From positions 16,653 through 42,606 of the forward strand of contig MPNW01001431.1 of assembly GCA_011800805.1 (NCBI GenBank): a stretch of 25,954 bases of DNA, given 5' to 3'. Below the pieces are notes generated by a model, which was not told where the DNA came from, made no database searches, and worked only from the letters and a program-made list of their open reading frames with translations. This stretch comes from Hirudo medicinalis (lineage: Eukaryota > Annelida > Clitellata > Hirudinida > Hirudinidae). Shown in pieces: positions 1-10,800 of this stretch. The position numbers and the translations under genes were made by a program. Position 1 is the first letter of the stretch, and each line of letters begins with the position of its first letter.

Positions 1-90
<90 letters not shown>
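1..90. repeat. (ATG)30 trinucleotide microsatellite
   Basis: Thirty uninterrupted ATG units open the window and pass into degenerate AAT/GAT units up to about 140. The open frame of poly-Met is an artefact of the repeat. Confidence 0.97.
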
Positions 91-92
<2 letters not shown>

Positions 93-140
93 AAAAATAA
101 TAATAACAATAATGATGAAGATGATGATAATAATAATAAT

Positions 141-1151
141 GGATTATCCTATTATCACTTATTGTTATCATCCTATGATTAAGCAATTCACTACTGTTAG
201 TTTAACTGTTAGTATTACTTAAAGCAAGTGATTGGTGCCAAATCAATGAGAAAGAATGTGCACCTATTTCAAAGCGGGGATTCACGCAAATGTGACGAAT
301 GTCAGCTAAAAAAATGTCACAGACGACACTTAAAGAAGTTGTTAGTCGTAAGAGTCCTAGTTCCGAATCCAGTTGAGTTTTAGACTTTCGATTCTGAAGC
401 GTCCTCTCCTACCTGAAGAGGTGAAAAAAAAAACGAACAAAAATTCTTTTTAGTAAAATGTAAAATTGAGTAAACAACTTTGAGTCAAAAAAGCGAATTA
501 GTTCAGCATCCATCGGGCTTAATAGAAGCCCAAAACTATTTGTCTAGCCCCCTCCCAAACTATCTAAGATGGGTTTCGAACACGATTCCGAGAAGAGAAA
601 ATATGAGTGAGACACTCAGGCTTGTCTAAACGAAAAAACAGAAGTTCCACGAATGATGATAATTTTTATCAACAACAAACTGCGAACAAGTTGTCAACGA
701 TTTTCAAGAGTTTATTAAGCTCAAAACAAAAACAACACAAAAAAGCAGCTAATTAAGGCGAGCTTAGAGCAACACCAGAATCTCTCAGGTAAATAAAAAA
801 ATCGCACGGGAATTCATTTGGCACTTAAGTCCGTGGTTGATGTAAATGTTCAGATCAGTACTGATGCAAGACAACGTTCCGGTTGAATGGCTAGGGTCTA
901 AAATCGGCGATTAGTGGGCTATGGCTACATAATTTCGTATCCTTCGTTCTCAAAGGAGTTTTCCTCGCTCTGAAAAGTCAAGAAGGAAAGAGAAAATATT
1001 GAATCAGATCTGATCGACTCAATTAACCGCGGATTGATTATCTGAGACATTCATGAATGATCAGGCGAATTATCCAAGTGCATTGTGCATTCTGCCATCG
1101 TGGTATTGCCGACAATATCCACGTGCAGCCACCCAATGGCACCTCGATAAA
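141..1151. other. Gene-free flank downstream of Usp
   Basis: No coding segment was recognised. It probably contains the Usp 3' UTR. It holds a short hairpin at 517-536 (GGGCTT/AAGCCC arms) and, on the minus strand near 575, a tRNA B-box-like GTGTTCGAAACCC without a convincing A box. Confidence 0.5.
711..716 (-). terminator. Candidate poly(A) signal for the Usp gene
   Basis: AATAAA on the minus strand lies about 435 nt past the Usp stop. It is the clearest signal in the downstream flank, but the region is AT-rich, so chance is possible. Confidence 0.3.
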
Positions 1152-1628
1152 TCACTTATGCATGAAGCTCTTCACCTTGTCACTAGAAAGAGGTGTGACG
1201 TGGGTCGAATGTCTCCTCTCCTGATCCTGGGTCAGTGCCCTCAGCTGGCTGTGCAGGAGATTGCCCTTAAATTGTTCTCCTTCGGCCATCTCCATGATGT
1301 TCGTAGCCGGACAACTGGTCCTTCTGATCTTCGGCAGGATTCCGAGGTTCATGATGCTGTTCCTCTTCGGCTGAGGCTGAACAATGGCAGAGGAGAGAGA
1401 GGTCAGACTGTTGGCATCGTCCTCGACGGGGTCTGGTTTGATGACCACAGAGATGGGGTAATTCGACTTCTTGAGCAGATAATCGAGGGTGGTACTGTTC
1501 GAAGGATTGCCGATGAAAGGGAAGCGGCGACCGAGAACAATGAGACCACACTTCTCGTCCTTTGCCACCTCGGCAATGCTCTTGCCAGGCTGTCTGCAGT
1601 AGTAGATGACATTTATGCGACCTTTGAT
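1152..1628 (-). CDS. Usp exon 4 (last exon)
   Basis: The exon follows the pyrimidine-rich acceptor TTTTCCCTTTCAG. Its 158 codons hold the PGKSIAEVA and LIVLGRR motifs, the degenerate nucleotide loop, the last strand and the C-terminal extension, and it closes with TGA at 1152-1154. Confidence 0.88.
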   Translation of the reverse strand: MKGRINVIYYCRQPGKSIAEVAKDEKCGLIVLGRRFPFIGNPSNSTTLDYLLKKSNYPISVVIKPDPVEDDANSLTSLSSAIVQPQPKRNSIMNLGILPKIRRTSCPATNIMEMAEGEQFKGNLLHSQLRALTQDQERRHSTHVTPLSSDKVKSFMHK

Positions 1629-4595
1629 CTGAAAGGGAAAACTTTGAAGTTCATTTTTCGTCACTTAGTCGACGTAAGTCTATGTCAGTTCTTAAGCTAA
1701 TCAAACCTATGATATCGTGGGATCATTATGATACTATCTGCCTTCCAGTTATAAAAGTTATTGGGATTAAATCAGAATACATAAAATATCAGAATGTTCT
1801 ACCTACTACCGTTGCAGTAGTATCAGCAGAAAACATTAGCATATCTGTCGGGTAGCTTTTACTGGGTGAACAGAAATTGAAGCGCATACTGTGAACATTT
1901 CTACTCAGGCGTCAGAATTTGGACCAAAGAACCAGTAATTCGTGATGAGTCAGTTACTGAATCACACTTTTTCACTTTTGATTGAAACCATCGCTTGATA
2001 ATGAACTGTCAATCATCATGACGCCTTCTCTCGAGATGAACTGGTTTTGTCCGAATAACCAGAACTTAAAACCTAAAGATATGAGCGGTTCCAAGTACCG
2101 TTCGACACCATTCGAGGTTGGTCGTACTAAGTCTTCTTTTGTGGTATTGTTCAAATAAGATCGAATATCAACTGACTGATTGACAGGTTGGTTGAATGTT
2201 TGATTGATGTGTCAGTCACGAGGGAATTGTTTCAATACCTGTACTTTTTTTTTAGAATCTTAATTAGCTGTCTCTGCTATCCATACACCGCAAAAGCCTT
2301 AGTTCGACTAATAAAGTGACAAATATGCTTAAACAACCTGTTACCTAACATAAATATGCATTTAAATACGCAGTGCTTAGTCGTCTTAGAAAAATATCCA
2401 CAATTTGTCTTTATGCTGAGAAATTGCAAGCAACGTCCAGCTGCAACTTTTCCAACAACAAGATTCCAGCGACAAGGGTGTTCCTCTCTTTGGTAGCCAA
2501 AGTTCACTTACAAACGCTGGCAAAGAAAACATGATTTCAGTCGTTCGTCGAGACATGTTGAGGCGTGTTTTTCATTCGCATTCTTGACTCATTCAAGTCA
2601 TAAACGTCCCACCGAGAGAAGCAATTTGTCGACGGAATCCACGTCAGCGAGAGATTCGAAAAAAGAAACTCTGAATAAACTCTACCGCTGGGAGGCCGGT
2701 AAGGACTGAACTTTGCTTAGTGACCTCAGCGGGTCACGAGTGACGTCACTGGTGCCCGTGGCGAAGAGCCAATGAGGTTGAAGATCGTGGAGAGCTAATT
2801 ATAGCACGAAGATGTAAACAGCGGATTGATTAGAAAGCACTTAAACTCTATTTTTTGATCCTTTGAAATTAGTTTTTAAACAAATTATTTTTTAAAAATT
2901 TGTTTCAATTTGTTTGGAGATTAAGAATTGTTTGCCTCGAAAGGATTAAAGGCTCCTTGTTGAGGGAAATGAGGAAAATCGTAAGAAAATAAAGCAGGTC
3001 TGAGTGCAGCAAATTGAGAATGTAAAAGGAAAACAAAGTGGATGAGATCTTCGTTGGGGTCGATGATGAGGTGAGTAGAATGTTTGACTCACACTTTTTG
3101 GGGACAAAGCTGGAATTCACGATTTCTGATAAAGTTGATTTTCACGGATTGATTGTTAAAATGGACGATAAGATGCTTCTCTCGCAAATTCATGTCATTC
3201 AGGTTGACAAACCCCTTGACGCACACGATGACCCAGTGAAGAAATGAATGTGATCATCTGAAATCTAAGCAAATGAGAGAAAGTCTAAACATTCCTCAAT
3301 GTCTGTCATGTCATTGTCGTTTCAGTCGGTGTATTATTAAGTCACTATCTCTTGCTAATCCTTATTTTTAAAACTGACAGACAAATAGATCACAATGAAA
3401 AATGGACAAATGACAGAGTGCAGAGTGAATCGTCGTTCATTTCTCAGACAAGTCCTCCTTTTGTGCTCGAAAAACTGCGCTACTCCGGTTTGACCTTTTG
3501 TTGGTGTCGTTGGTGATGTCGCGAGCAGGTATAATTTTTGTTAACTCAACTTTTTGTGTTGTTGTTGTTGTTGTTTGAACGTCAATCACTTCTGCACTCA
3601 TAAATTTTGTGGGACTCAACAATTTTTTTTTGGGGGGTGGTTATGATTAATTTCATTATGAATGTCGCTGCATGGAATAACACAAATTTAATTAGAAGTT
3701 TAATTGGGTTTGACCTAATTGTGCCCTGTGACGTGTTAAGACCTTTTTTGTGGGGATAATATTTTTTTAGAATTTATAATCTCGTGCATCCGATGGATTC
3801 AACATTCGCTCCCTTGATATCACTTGATCACGTCGGCCAATCAACAAATTAATTCCTCAACTTTTTTTCGAAGTTAGCTCAGGGAGCTGAGTTCCTAGGT
3901 GCGCCAATAACGGCCATCGGTTCTCAAGCTTGCACCGCTACATTCTCCCTCGGGAAGAGGCCAGAGACATAATTTCCGCTTCTGCCAGGGGGACAATCCA
4001 CGCACAACTCGATGTGATGATCTTTTTTTGCTTCGCATACCCCCATCACCCCCACCAACATCCCCCACTATCCCCCCAAAAAAATTACATCCATGGAAGG
4101 AGCGCTATGCAAGTGATTAACAAAGGGCGTCTCTGAATCTACGTATTTAGCGCTACATAAATGAGCCACAATCACAATTCTACTCACTCGGTTGCTCCTC
4201 ATTTTCTCCTCGTACTTCGTCTGAAGATTCCTCACCAGTACCCTGTCGTCCTCTTCGTTCTTTTCGCGGACGCTGGCCAAGTTCAAGGTCAGCTCTGTCA
4301 AAGGTCACATGAAATTAATAAAGAGAAACGGTTATAAATAAATATTTATATTTAGATCATCTTCTTTCTGGCCACACGGGTTTAATTAATGACAAACAAT
4401 GGATCAAAGGAGCAGTTTTTCTTTTACTTTCGACGTTTTCATGTTTTGATCAGTTGCATCATCAGAAAGGACAGCAGGTACAAGCAGAATGAATTAGTAC
4501 ATAAACATATGTCCTTATATCTATGAGCGTCATCATCACCATCATCACCGTAAAACCAAGATCATCAACGTCGTCATCACCGTCGCAATCACTAC

Positions 4596-4643
<48 letters not shown>

Positions 4644-5681
4644 CGAGTTACTTTTAGAGTACCGTCTATCATAAAACGACCTATTTGTTCATTAGGATTG
4701 ATCATTTAACCTTAAAAATTAAGGACATTATAGGCCAGTAAGGATCCTGGGTTGATAATCATTGGTTGGTTTTTTGCTTGATTGAAAGTTTACAATCGAA
4801 GGACGGATAATTGAAGGGGTTAACTAGGATTAGGGGTTAATTAGTTAAGGTTAGAGGTTAATTAGTTAGGGTTAGAGGTTAGGGGTTAATTAGTTACTTA
4901 CGATTTGATGAATAAACATGAGGTTCTACGACGTGGACCAGGACCAGTTCGTTATCCGGCTTGTGGTAGTGCTTCACGTAGACTGCAAAGATCAACAACA
5001 ATTTATTTTAGTAAAATAAAGGATTATAGACTATTTTGTGCACGAATAATGTCAAGTAATATACCATATAGACTGTAAATTCCAATGTCAATGTTGCAAT
5101 AAATAACATGATTGATAGAATGCAGAGCAGTGTCGGATTTAGGTATGAATGGGTGCCCCTGCACAGGAGCCTCCACCAACCAAAGAAATTTTTTTTTGCT
5201 TGTCATGGGGGATGGGGGGGGAGCGGGACAACGGGAATGGCGCAGAGGCCTGTGAGCCTCCACCACCACCCCACTGCACCGGAGCCTCCACCCTGGTAAA
5301 TCGGGAGCTGCAGCAGAGTATATAAAATAGTACCAATTTTTTGCATAGACTAGATAGTCCCAAAATGTTGCTATTCGTATACATCTCGCATACATTGCAT
5401 GGACTACGGAATGCAGAGAGAAAATAACAATTTCTTATAAATAGAATCCTGAGTTTTAATTGTGAATGCGTAGCTTTTGGTCAGCAAATTGTGCTAATAT
5501 TGGCGGCAATACCTCAAGTGTTATCATAACAAAAGTAGCAATGAGATCAACGTGCACGCCCACCAATCAGGAGGTTGTTTAACCAGCCTAATTTGAATAT
5601 TAATCAGCCGTAACAAATGAAAATCACATGACTGGATAATTTGAATTTACGTACTTGTTTGCTAAACTACGTTGTTCATTT

Positions 5682-5723
<42 letters not shown>

Positions 5724-5970
5724 TAATATTAATAATTTACATGTTAATAAGATTTTAAAAGATTTAAAAGTTCCCAAATACTTATAACATCACAGGAAGA
5801 TACCAGAGAAATCAATCAAGGATCAATCGAACGATCAATCAATCATACGTCCAATTCAATCACTCACAATCGAAAGCATATTCGGACCCATAGTTGTCGT
5901 CAATTCCCAGCACGACAGTGTGAACTTTGTTCTTCGACATGCTCAGCTCCTGTTCAATCGTGGTTGACAT
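1152..5970 (-). CDS. Universal stress protein (UspA-like), four exons, complete
   Basis: Exons on the minus strand are 5970-5868, 4982-4902, 4294-4188 and 1628-1152; all junctions are GT-AG and the phases fit, giving 255 residues and a TGA stop. The start ATG has A at -3; a second Met at residue 11 is an alternative. Residues 16-160 form a UspA alpha/beta fold: strand 1 reads VVLGIDDNYGSEYAFD, then LVLVHVVEP, a helical linker (NLQTKYEEKM), PGKSIAEVAKDE, LIVLGRR and finally YPISVVIKP. The canonical ATP loop G-x2-G-x9-G-S/T is degenerate: G130 is kept, but the second Gly is Phe133 and the third is Thr143, so ordinary ATP binding is doubtful (inference). Residues 163-255 are a basic, Ser-rich C-terminal extension I cannot assign. 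Animal members of this family are small cytosolic stress proteins of poorly known function. The family is recognised from motifs; the exons are joined by phase and homology. Confidence 0.85.
2721..2773. promoter_or_regulatory. CRE palindrome with GGTCA inverted repeat and CCAAT box
   Basis: A perfect cAMP-response element TGACGTCA lies at 2741-2748. Just before it TGACC and GGTCA half-sites form an inverted repeat with a 6-bp spacer at 2721-2736, and a CCAAT motif follows at 2769-2773. The surroundings are more GC-rich than the rest of the intron. This may be an intronic enhancer or alternative promoter; no transcript evidence is visible. Confidence 0.35.
3038..3247 (+). other. Unassigned 69-codon open frame inside Usp intron 3
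   Basis: The frame opens after a TAA at a GTG, has an internal donor-like GTGAGT near 3072 and a first in-frame ATG at about 3080, and ends in TGA. Its product (GTKLEFTISDKVDFHGLIV...) is mixed and not low-complexity, but matches no family I know. It is antisense to the host gene and may be chance or a relic. Confidence 0.15.
4188..4294 (-). CDS. Usp exon 3
   Basis: The acceptor is TTTGACAG and the donor GTGAGT. The exon encodes the charged helical linker (REKNEEDDRVLVRNLQTKYE) that precedes the second half of the fold. It ends in phase 0, matching exon 4. Confidence 0.8.
4597..4640. repeat. (ATC)n microsatellite
   Basis: About fifteen ATC units lie in Usp intron 2. They produce a spurious poly-Asp frame on the minus strand. 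Confidence 0.9.
4816..4892. repeat. Degenerate telomere-like GGTTA repeats
   Basis: The tract repeats GGGGTTAATTAGTTA and GTTAGAGGTTAGGGG, variants of TTAGGG/TTAGAGG. It ends next to the 5' splice site of Usp exon 2, on the intron side. Confidence 0.6.
4902..4982 (-). CDS. Usp exon 2
   Basis: The acceptor is TTTGCAG at 4989-4983 and the donor is GTAAGT at 4901. The translation YVKHYHKPDNELVLVHVVEP is the helix 1-strand 2 segment of UspA. Confidence 0.85.
5128..5310. mobile_element. hAT-like non-autonomous element, copy 1
   Basis: The element starts CAGTGTCGGATTTAGG and ends GGTAAATCGGGAGCTG, imperfect terminal inverted repeats with CAG/CTG ends. It is flanked by 8-bp direct repeats atgcagag (5120-5127) and cagcagag (5311-5318), matching at 6 of 8 positions. 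The interior is shared with the copies at 9879 and 11072 (TGCACAGG..CCTCCACC blocks). It has no coding capacity. The 8-bp duplication and CAG..CTG ends point to the hAT superfamily. It lies in Usp intron 1. Confidence 0.7.
5689..5723. repeat. (AAT)n microsatellite in Usp intron 1
   Basis: A run of AAT units decays into AT-rich sequence up to about 5740. Confidence 0.85.
5868..5970 (-). CDS. Usp exon 1 (start codon to first beta strand)
   Basis: The exon runs from ATG at 5970-5968 to the donor GTGAGT at 5867. It encodes residues 1-34 plus one base and includes the IDD motif that begins the UspA fold. Confidence 0.85.
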
Positions 5971-6036
5971 TTTTCAATCAGTTCATTAACAAATTCAATC
6001 AGCTACTCGATTAGGTTGGAATAAATAAATAATTAG

Positions 6037-6045
6037 TATTTATAA
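6037..6045 (-). promoter_or_regulatory. TATA-like site upstream of the Usp start codon
   Basis: TTATAAATA on the minus strand lies about 70 bp upstream of the Usp ATG, a possible TATA box for a short 5' UTR. AT-rich flanks make this weak. Confidence 0.2.
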
Positions 6046-6449
6046 GTGAATTTACAGTGGAATAGTTATAACGAAAAGTTCATTGACCATTTTATAATCG
6101 TCCCGGGCTGCATTGGATCTTAGCGCTTGTCCCATTTTTAAACTGATGTTTTGAAGAATATTTTGAAAATAATTGTCAACTGATAAATACAATTATTTTG
6201 AAGTTGAAATTCCTTTTACAAACAAGCCGACAAATGATACATTTTTATTGCATTAATGTGTTTAACAATAAAAATTATAATGATTTGATGATAATAATTC
6301 AATAATGATGATAATTAATAACGTTTAATAGATTTAGAAATAAAGACCTCCTTTTCCTTTCCTTTCTTTTTTGTGCCTGGTTTTTGTTTGTGTCGTTCAA
6401 CGTGAAAATTCTCCTTCTTCTCCTTCGAACAGCAGGTTGATGTAAGACC

Positions 6450-7851
6450 TCACTTGCCTCCTCTGACCTTGAAAGGTTATTGCAAAAAAGAATTTAATTG
6501 CAATTATTGCAAAGAGTGTTTTTGAGAATTTATCCGAAGATAAAGCTCTCATAAATTTTTAAAAATTCCTCTTTATTAAACATTTCCAAATTTTATTTTA
6601 TCCATTATTCGATTCGATGTTTATTTCAAAACATTTCCAAATTTTATTTTATTCCTTATTCGATTCATTAACTCGAAAAATCGTGTGCTTGTTTTTAATC
6701 AATTCCACTTTTAAACAAACACGACTCGTTGGAGCCATGTTGACTGAATTCTCGTGATCGTAATAAAGCATGCATATTAATTAGGAATGTTATGAATATT
6801 AAGAGCCAAGCAGACGAATTAGAAGAAGGAGAATAAGAAATTTACAATTCAAATGATTGAGCGTGACGAACACAATTTGCTTAGAAACCGATAAATTTGA
6901 TGACGAGAATCAATCAATCAATCAATCAGTCAGTCAATCATTCAGTCAGTCAGTTATTTGGCGAATAAATCCCATTAGCCATTGATTAACTTCAAATATG
7001 AACTCTAAAAATTAATTCCCTTTGATTTTTAATTCACTTTACTAAAGACTTTCCAGACTAGAATGGCAGAATTTTCATTGCACATACTATTCCCCTTCTT
7101 TAAGACAATAACAACAACAACAACAATAATAATATTATTAATAATAATAATTATAACAACAATAGTAATAACATTAATAACAACAACAATAATAATAATA
7201 ATAACAATGATGACGATGATAATAATAATAATTCATGATAGTAGTTCATGATTTTATGATTAAATAGTTTTAAAAAATTATACAAAGTTTAAAACAAAAA
7301 CAAAACAAAATTACTTTCTTTCAGCAGTATTGTTGTTGAATAATTCCTAAGACTTAGAGGAGCCTCACTACTGACAGCGAACTGAAATCCATGCTGTCAC
7401 CTGCTCAGACACTCAATTTTATACCTGTATTGACGCTCGCACCTCAAGCGCGACCTCATGTCGTGTGAGAGAGTGAGCAGAGGCGAGGGGGATCTACATG
7501 CAAACATCTTCACATACACATACATATATTTGCTTACTTACAAATGGAAAAACACATAGACACACAGACACACACACACACAACGACGGAAAACATACCT
7601 ACACAACGAATATCTACGCTTAGAAACAGGTGTATTACCTGTCTAAATATCCATGCGGTAGATCTACCTTGCTCCATCTGTAGCGCCGAATCGTTAGCGC
7701 CAGTACAATGATATGTCTTAGAAATATTGCGTAATAAACAATAACAACAGTGCACGGTTGTTGATGTTGTTGATGATGGTGATGATGGTGATGATGGTGA
7801 TAATGGTGATGATGATGATTTGATGTTGCTGCTGTTTTTGCAATTTATCGN

Positions 7852-7886
<35 letters not shown>

Positions 7887-10800
7887 CAACAACAATAATA
7901 ATAATAACAACAACAACAACAATAATAATAATAATAATAATAATAATGATGATGATTATGATGATGATTATGATGATGATGATAATGATATTAATGATGA
8001 TGATGATAATAAAAATACTACTACTACTACTACTACTACTAATAATAATAATAATAATAACAATAATAATAACAATAACAATAATAATGATCCATTGGTT
8101 TGACGCCATTATGCTTGGCATCAGATGTGCCTTAACTCTTGGAATCAATTTAGATTCTTCGGTTACTTCCTGTTGAGATGCTCCATCAAGTGGCACTCGA
8201 GCGCCCACAAGTGCGCGGAGATGAAGACGATGATTTTGTATTTATTTATCCGATCTTTTGAGTGCCTCATGCATCCGAACGGGATGTCAAGGCACTTTTT
8301 AATCGATCTACCATTTATGTAGCGCCCCTACCCGAGGGCGCTCCCTGGCGGTGCAGGCTGGGTTGCGAACACGACGCATCACGACTATCACCGCCGTGTA
8401 CAGGAACGCAACCCATTCGGCCAACCTGCTCGATGATGATCTAGCGCTCACTTAGATAACGACAATGTGAGCGCTAGAAAAATGAAAAAAATAGAAAAAA
8501 ACTTTAAATTGCTTGATTCCAAGACAGTCGGATTTCGACTGCACAAGAATCGTCAGTTTGCAAAAAATTATGATTCACGCTGGTAGTAATAATATTGTTG
8601 TTAAATTATTATTATAATTGTGTCATTATCACTATCGTTGCTGTTGTCGTCGATGTCGTCGTCGTCGTCGTCGTTACTGTCGTCGATGATCGTCGTTGTT
8701 GTTGTTGTAAATACAGTTAGGTCATCGACTCGTCAAATTCATTCATAAGCCAGTGAATCCGTCATCCATGATAACCTCATTACATACAGTCGCAGTTCCA
8801 ATCCTCACTGTCGTCTGGTCCATTTTCGCCTGAGATTAGTTAAGTAATGACTAACCGCAAACAAGTACAAAAAGGATTAGTCGCGAATTGTCGAAACCTC
8901 CTCATGTTGAGGTCTTACGTTGGCGTTCACCAGCTTTTTGCCCAAGTCGACCGCACGCTGGGGGCGCCCTCCGACATGGCACAGCTTGAAGAGACAAAAA
9001 GAAATGAAAAGTTGATGTTTTTAGTTTCTAAATGAAAGAGTTGTTGATGTTAGCTGCGACTGTCTCGGATTTGAATTCCTGTCCTAGAATGTGTTCGTCG
9101 TCGTCGTCGTCGTCGTTGTTGTTGTTGTTGTTGTTGTTGATGTTAAGTATTGTTGGTGGTCGGTGGTTCTGAATTTGTTGTTCGCAGTCTCAATGGGTGA
9201 CGAGTGATGACGTGCAAAGTGTTTTCATTTTTTTTTGGATAAAATAATTGATAATTGACGATAATTGTTGGGTCTTTCAAATTTAACTCAGCTTTAAAGA
9301 GCAACAGAAACTCAACTTTATTACGATGACTCTTGGACGCAAGGCCACAAGTAACTCAAACGAGAACCAACACACGAAAGAACTCTTATTTATTTATTTA
9401 TTTATTTGATTAAAGTCCGTTGCATAACTAAGATGATTTGGACTGACGAAAGAGCTCTGAAATCAACCCCTTACACATGAAACCAGTACCGTCCGTATCA
9501 GAACTGTTCTGATCGTCGCGACAATAACTATGTAATATTTTCTTTCTACGGTCTCACCGGGCGACATGCCTAGGGGGCCAAATTATCATAATTGGATAAC
9601 CAAATTGATAATGTTGAGCAAGGGGGAGGGCTCCAAATTATCATAATTGGATAACCAAATTAATAATGTTTAGGAGAGGGTTAGTTATCAATTTATCAAT
9701 TTCGCCCCGGGCGTCGAAGCCCCCAGCTACGTCTCTGCGTGCATAATGTGTTAGGTCGATAAACTTAAACAATTGAAGACGACGTCAACTCATTTTACAT
9801 TTAGCGATTTCTTGTTGTTGAAAATGTGAAACTAAATTCTTTTCTCTGCTTTTGTGAAGGTCTCAATTTGGTTCTACTCGGTGCCGGATTCAGGCACGGT
9901 CGGGATGTGCCACTGCACAGGGGCTTCCACCAATTAAAGGCCTCCACCGCCACACCGCACCGGGCGGGCCCTCCACCTGGGTAAATCCGGCGCTAGTTCT
10001 AATAACCAGTAATTTAGTAGCATTATCATGATCGTAAGGCATTTTCATCTTCATGCTTGGCAACATCATCTACACCAGGTATCGTAGGAATACCTGTAGA
10101 ATTACCTAACATACACGCTCACCTGGCTCACCTGACAATTTGTAACCAGTCACTACTCAACTTCTCAATAACTGCCGGTTAAATAATATTACAAATATCG
10201 ATGTATTTCGACAGAATGTATTCTTTAGACGCTAAAAGTGGACATCCAATAAAGATTGTTTTCATTTTTCGAATGTAATCACATCACATCCAACAAGGCT
10301 GGTTATCTACTAGCAGACATGCTGACGCGGATGCTAAACTTAGCTCATGACTAAACTAGGAATCTATTTATGAACACCAATCTGAAAAATGACTTAAGGT
10401 TGCATAATACAAGCTACAAATAATACAAAGAATCATCAGTTTTGTTCTATTATTAGTAGCCAACCTGGTCTCCTTCTAGCTGAGAATTTGCACAATTCAT
10501 GTGACGATCTCAAATGCAGTTTTCAAACAATTCAGTTCAGTAATTTTTTCCAAATGAAAATTTACGACTTCTTGTCAAAGTTGCAATTCTTTCACAATCA
10601 AGGAGACGAATTTAACAACATGTAAATTTCTTGTAATGTGTGTTCGCATCCCAGCCCTCACCGCCAGGGAGCGCCCCCGGGTAGGGGCTATATAAATGGT
10701 AGATCGATTAAAAAAAGTGCCTTCACATCCTGTTCGGATACATAAGGCCCTCAGAAGATCGGCTAAATATAAATTTCTTTGTCAACAAAACATAGGAGCA

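Larger units (their letters stand above)
1629..4187. other. Usp intron 3 (2.56 kb)
   Basis: This is a large AT-rich intron. No Usp exon is needed here, because the flanking exons join in phase with full domain coverage. It contains the CRE/CCAAT cluster at 2721-2773 and an unassigned plus-strand open frame at 3038-3247. Confidence 0.7.
5971..8231. other. Mostly gene-free AT-rich stretch
   Basis: No recognisable gene was seen apart from the weak exon candidates at 6450-6467 and 7425-7454. It contains CAAT/CAGT short repeats at 6909-6955 and microsatellites from 7105. Confidence 0.5.

Noticed and set aside
1..222. Poly-Met open frame at the window start
   Set aside because: It is the direct reading of an (ATG)30 microsatellite.
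560..640. Possible tRNA-derived SINE on the minus strand (B box GTGTTCGAAACCC)
   Set aside because: No acceptable A box at the right distance and no other copy in the window.
1053..1700. 215-codon plus-strand open frame over the Usp last exon
   Set aside because: It is antisense to a clearly homologous Usp exon with a fitting acceptor and phase.
7534..8208. Long Ile/Ser/Val-rich open frames on both strands
   Set aside because: They read AAT/GAT/ACT microsatellites that lack stops in several frames; no family motif or splice context.
10020..10090. Minus-strand frame with IPTIPGVDDVAKHEDENAL, considered as an IFT43-like piece
   Set aside because: About 25 codons only, no clear donor or acceptor, and similarity limited to a short Pro-rich motif.
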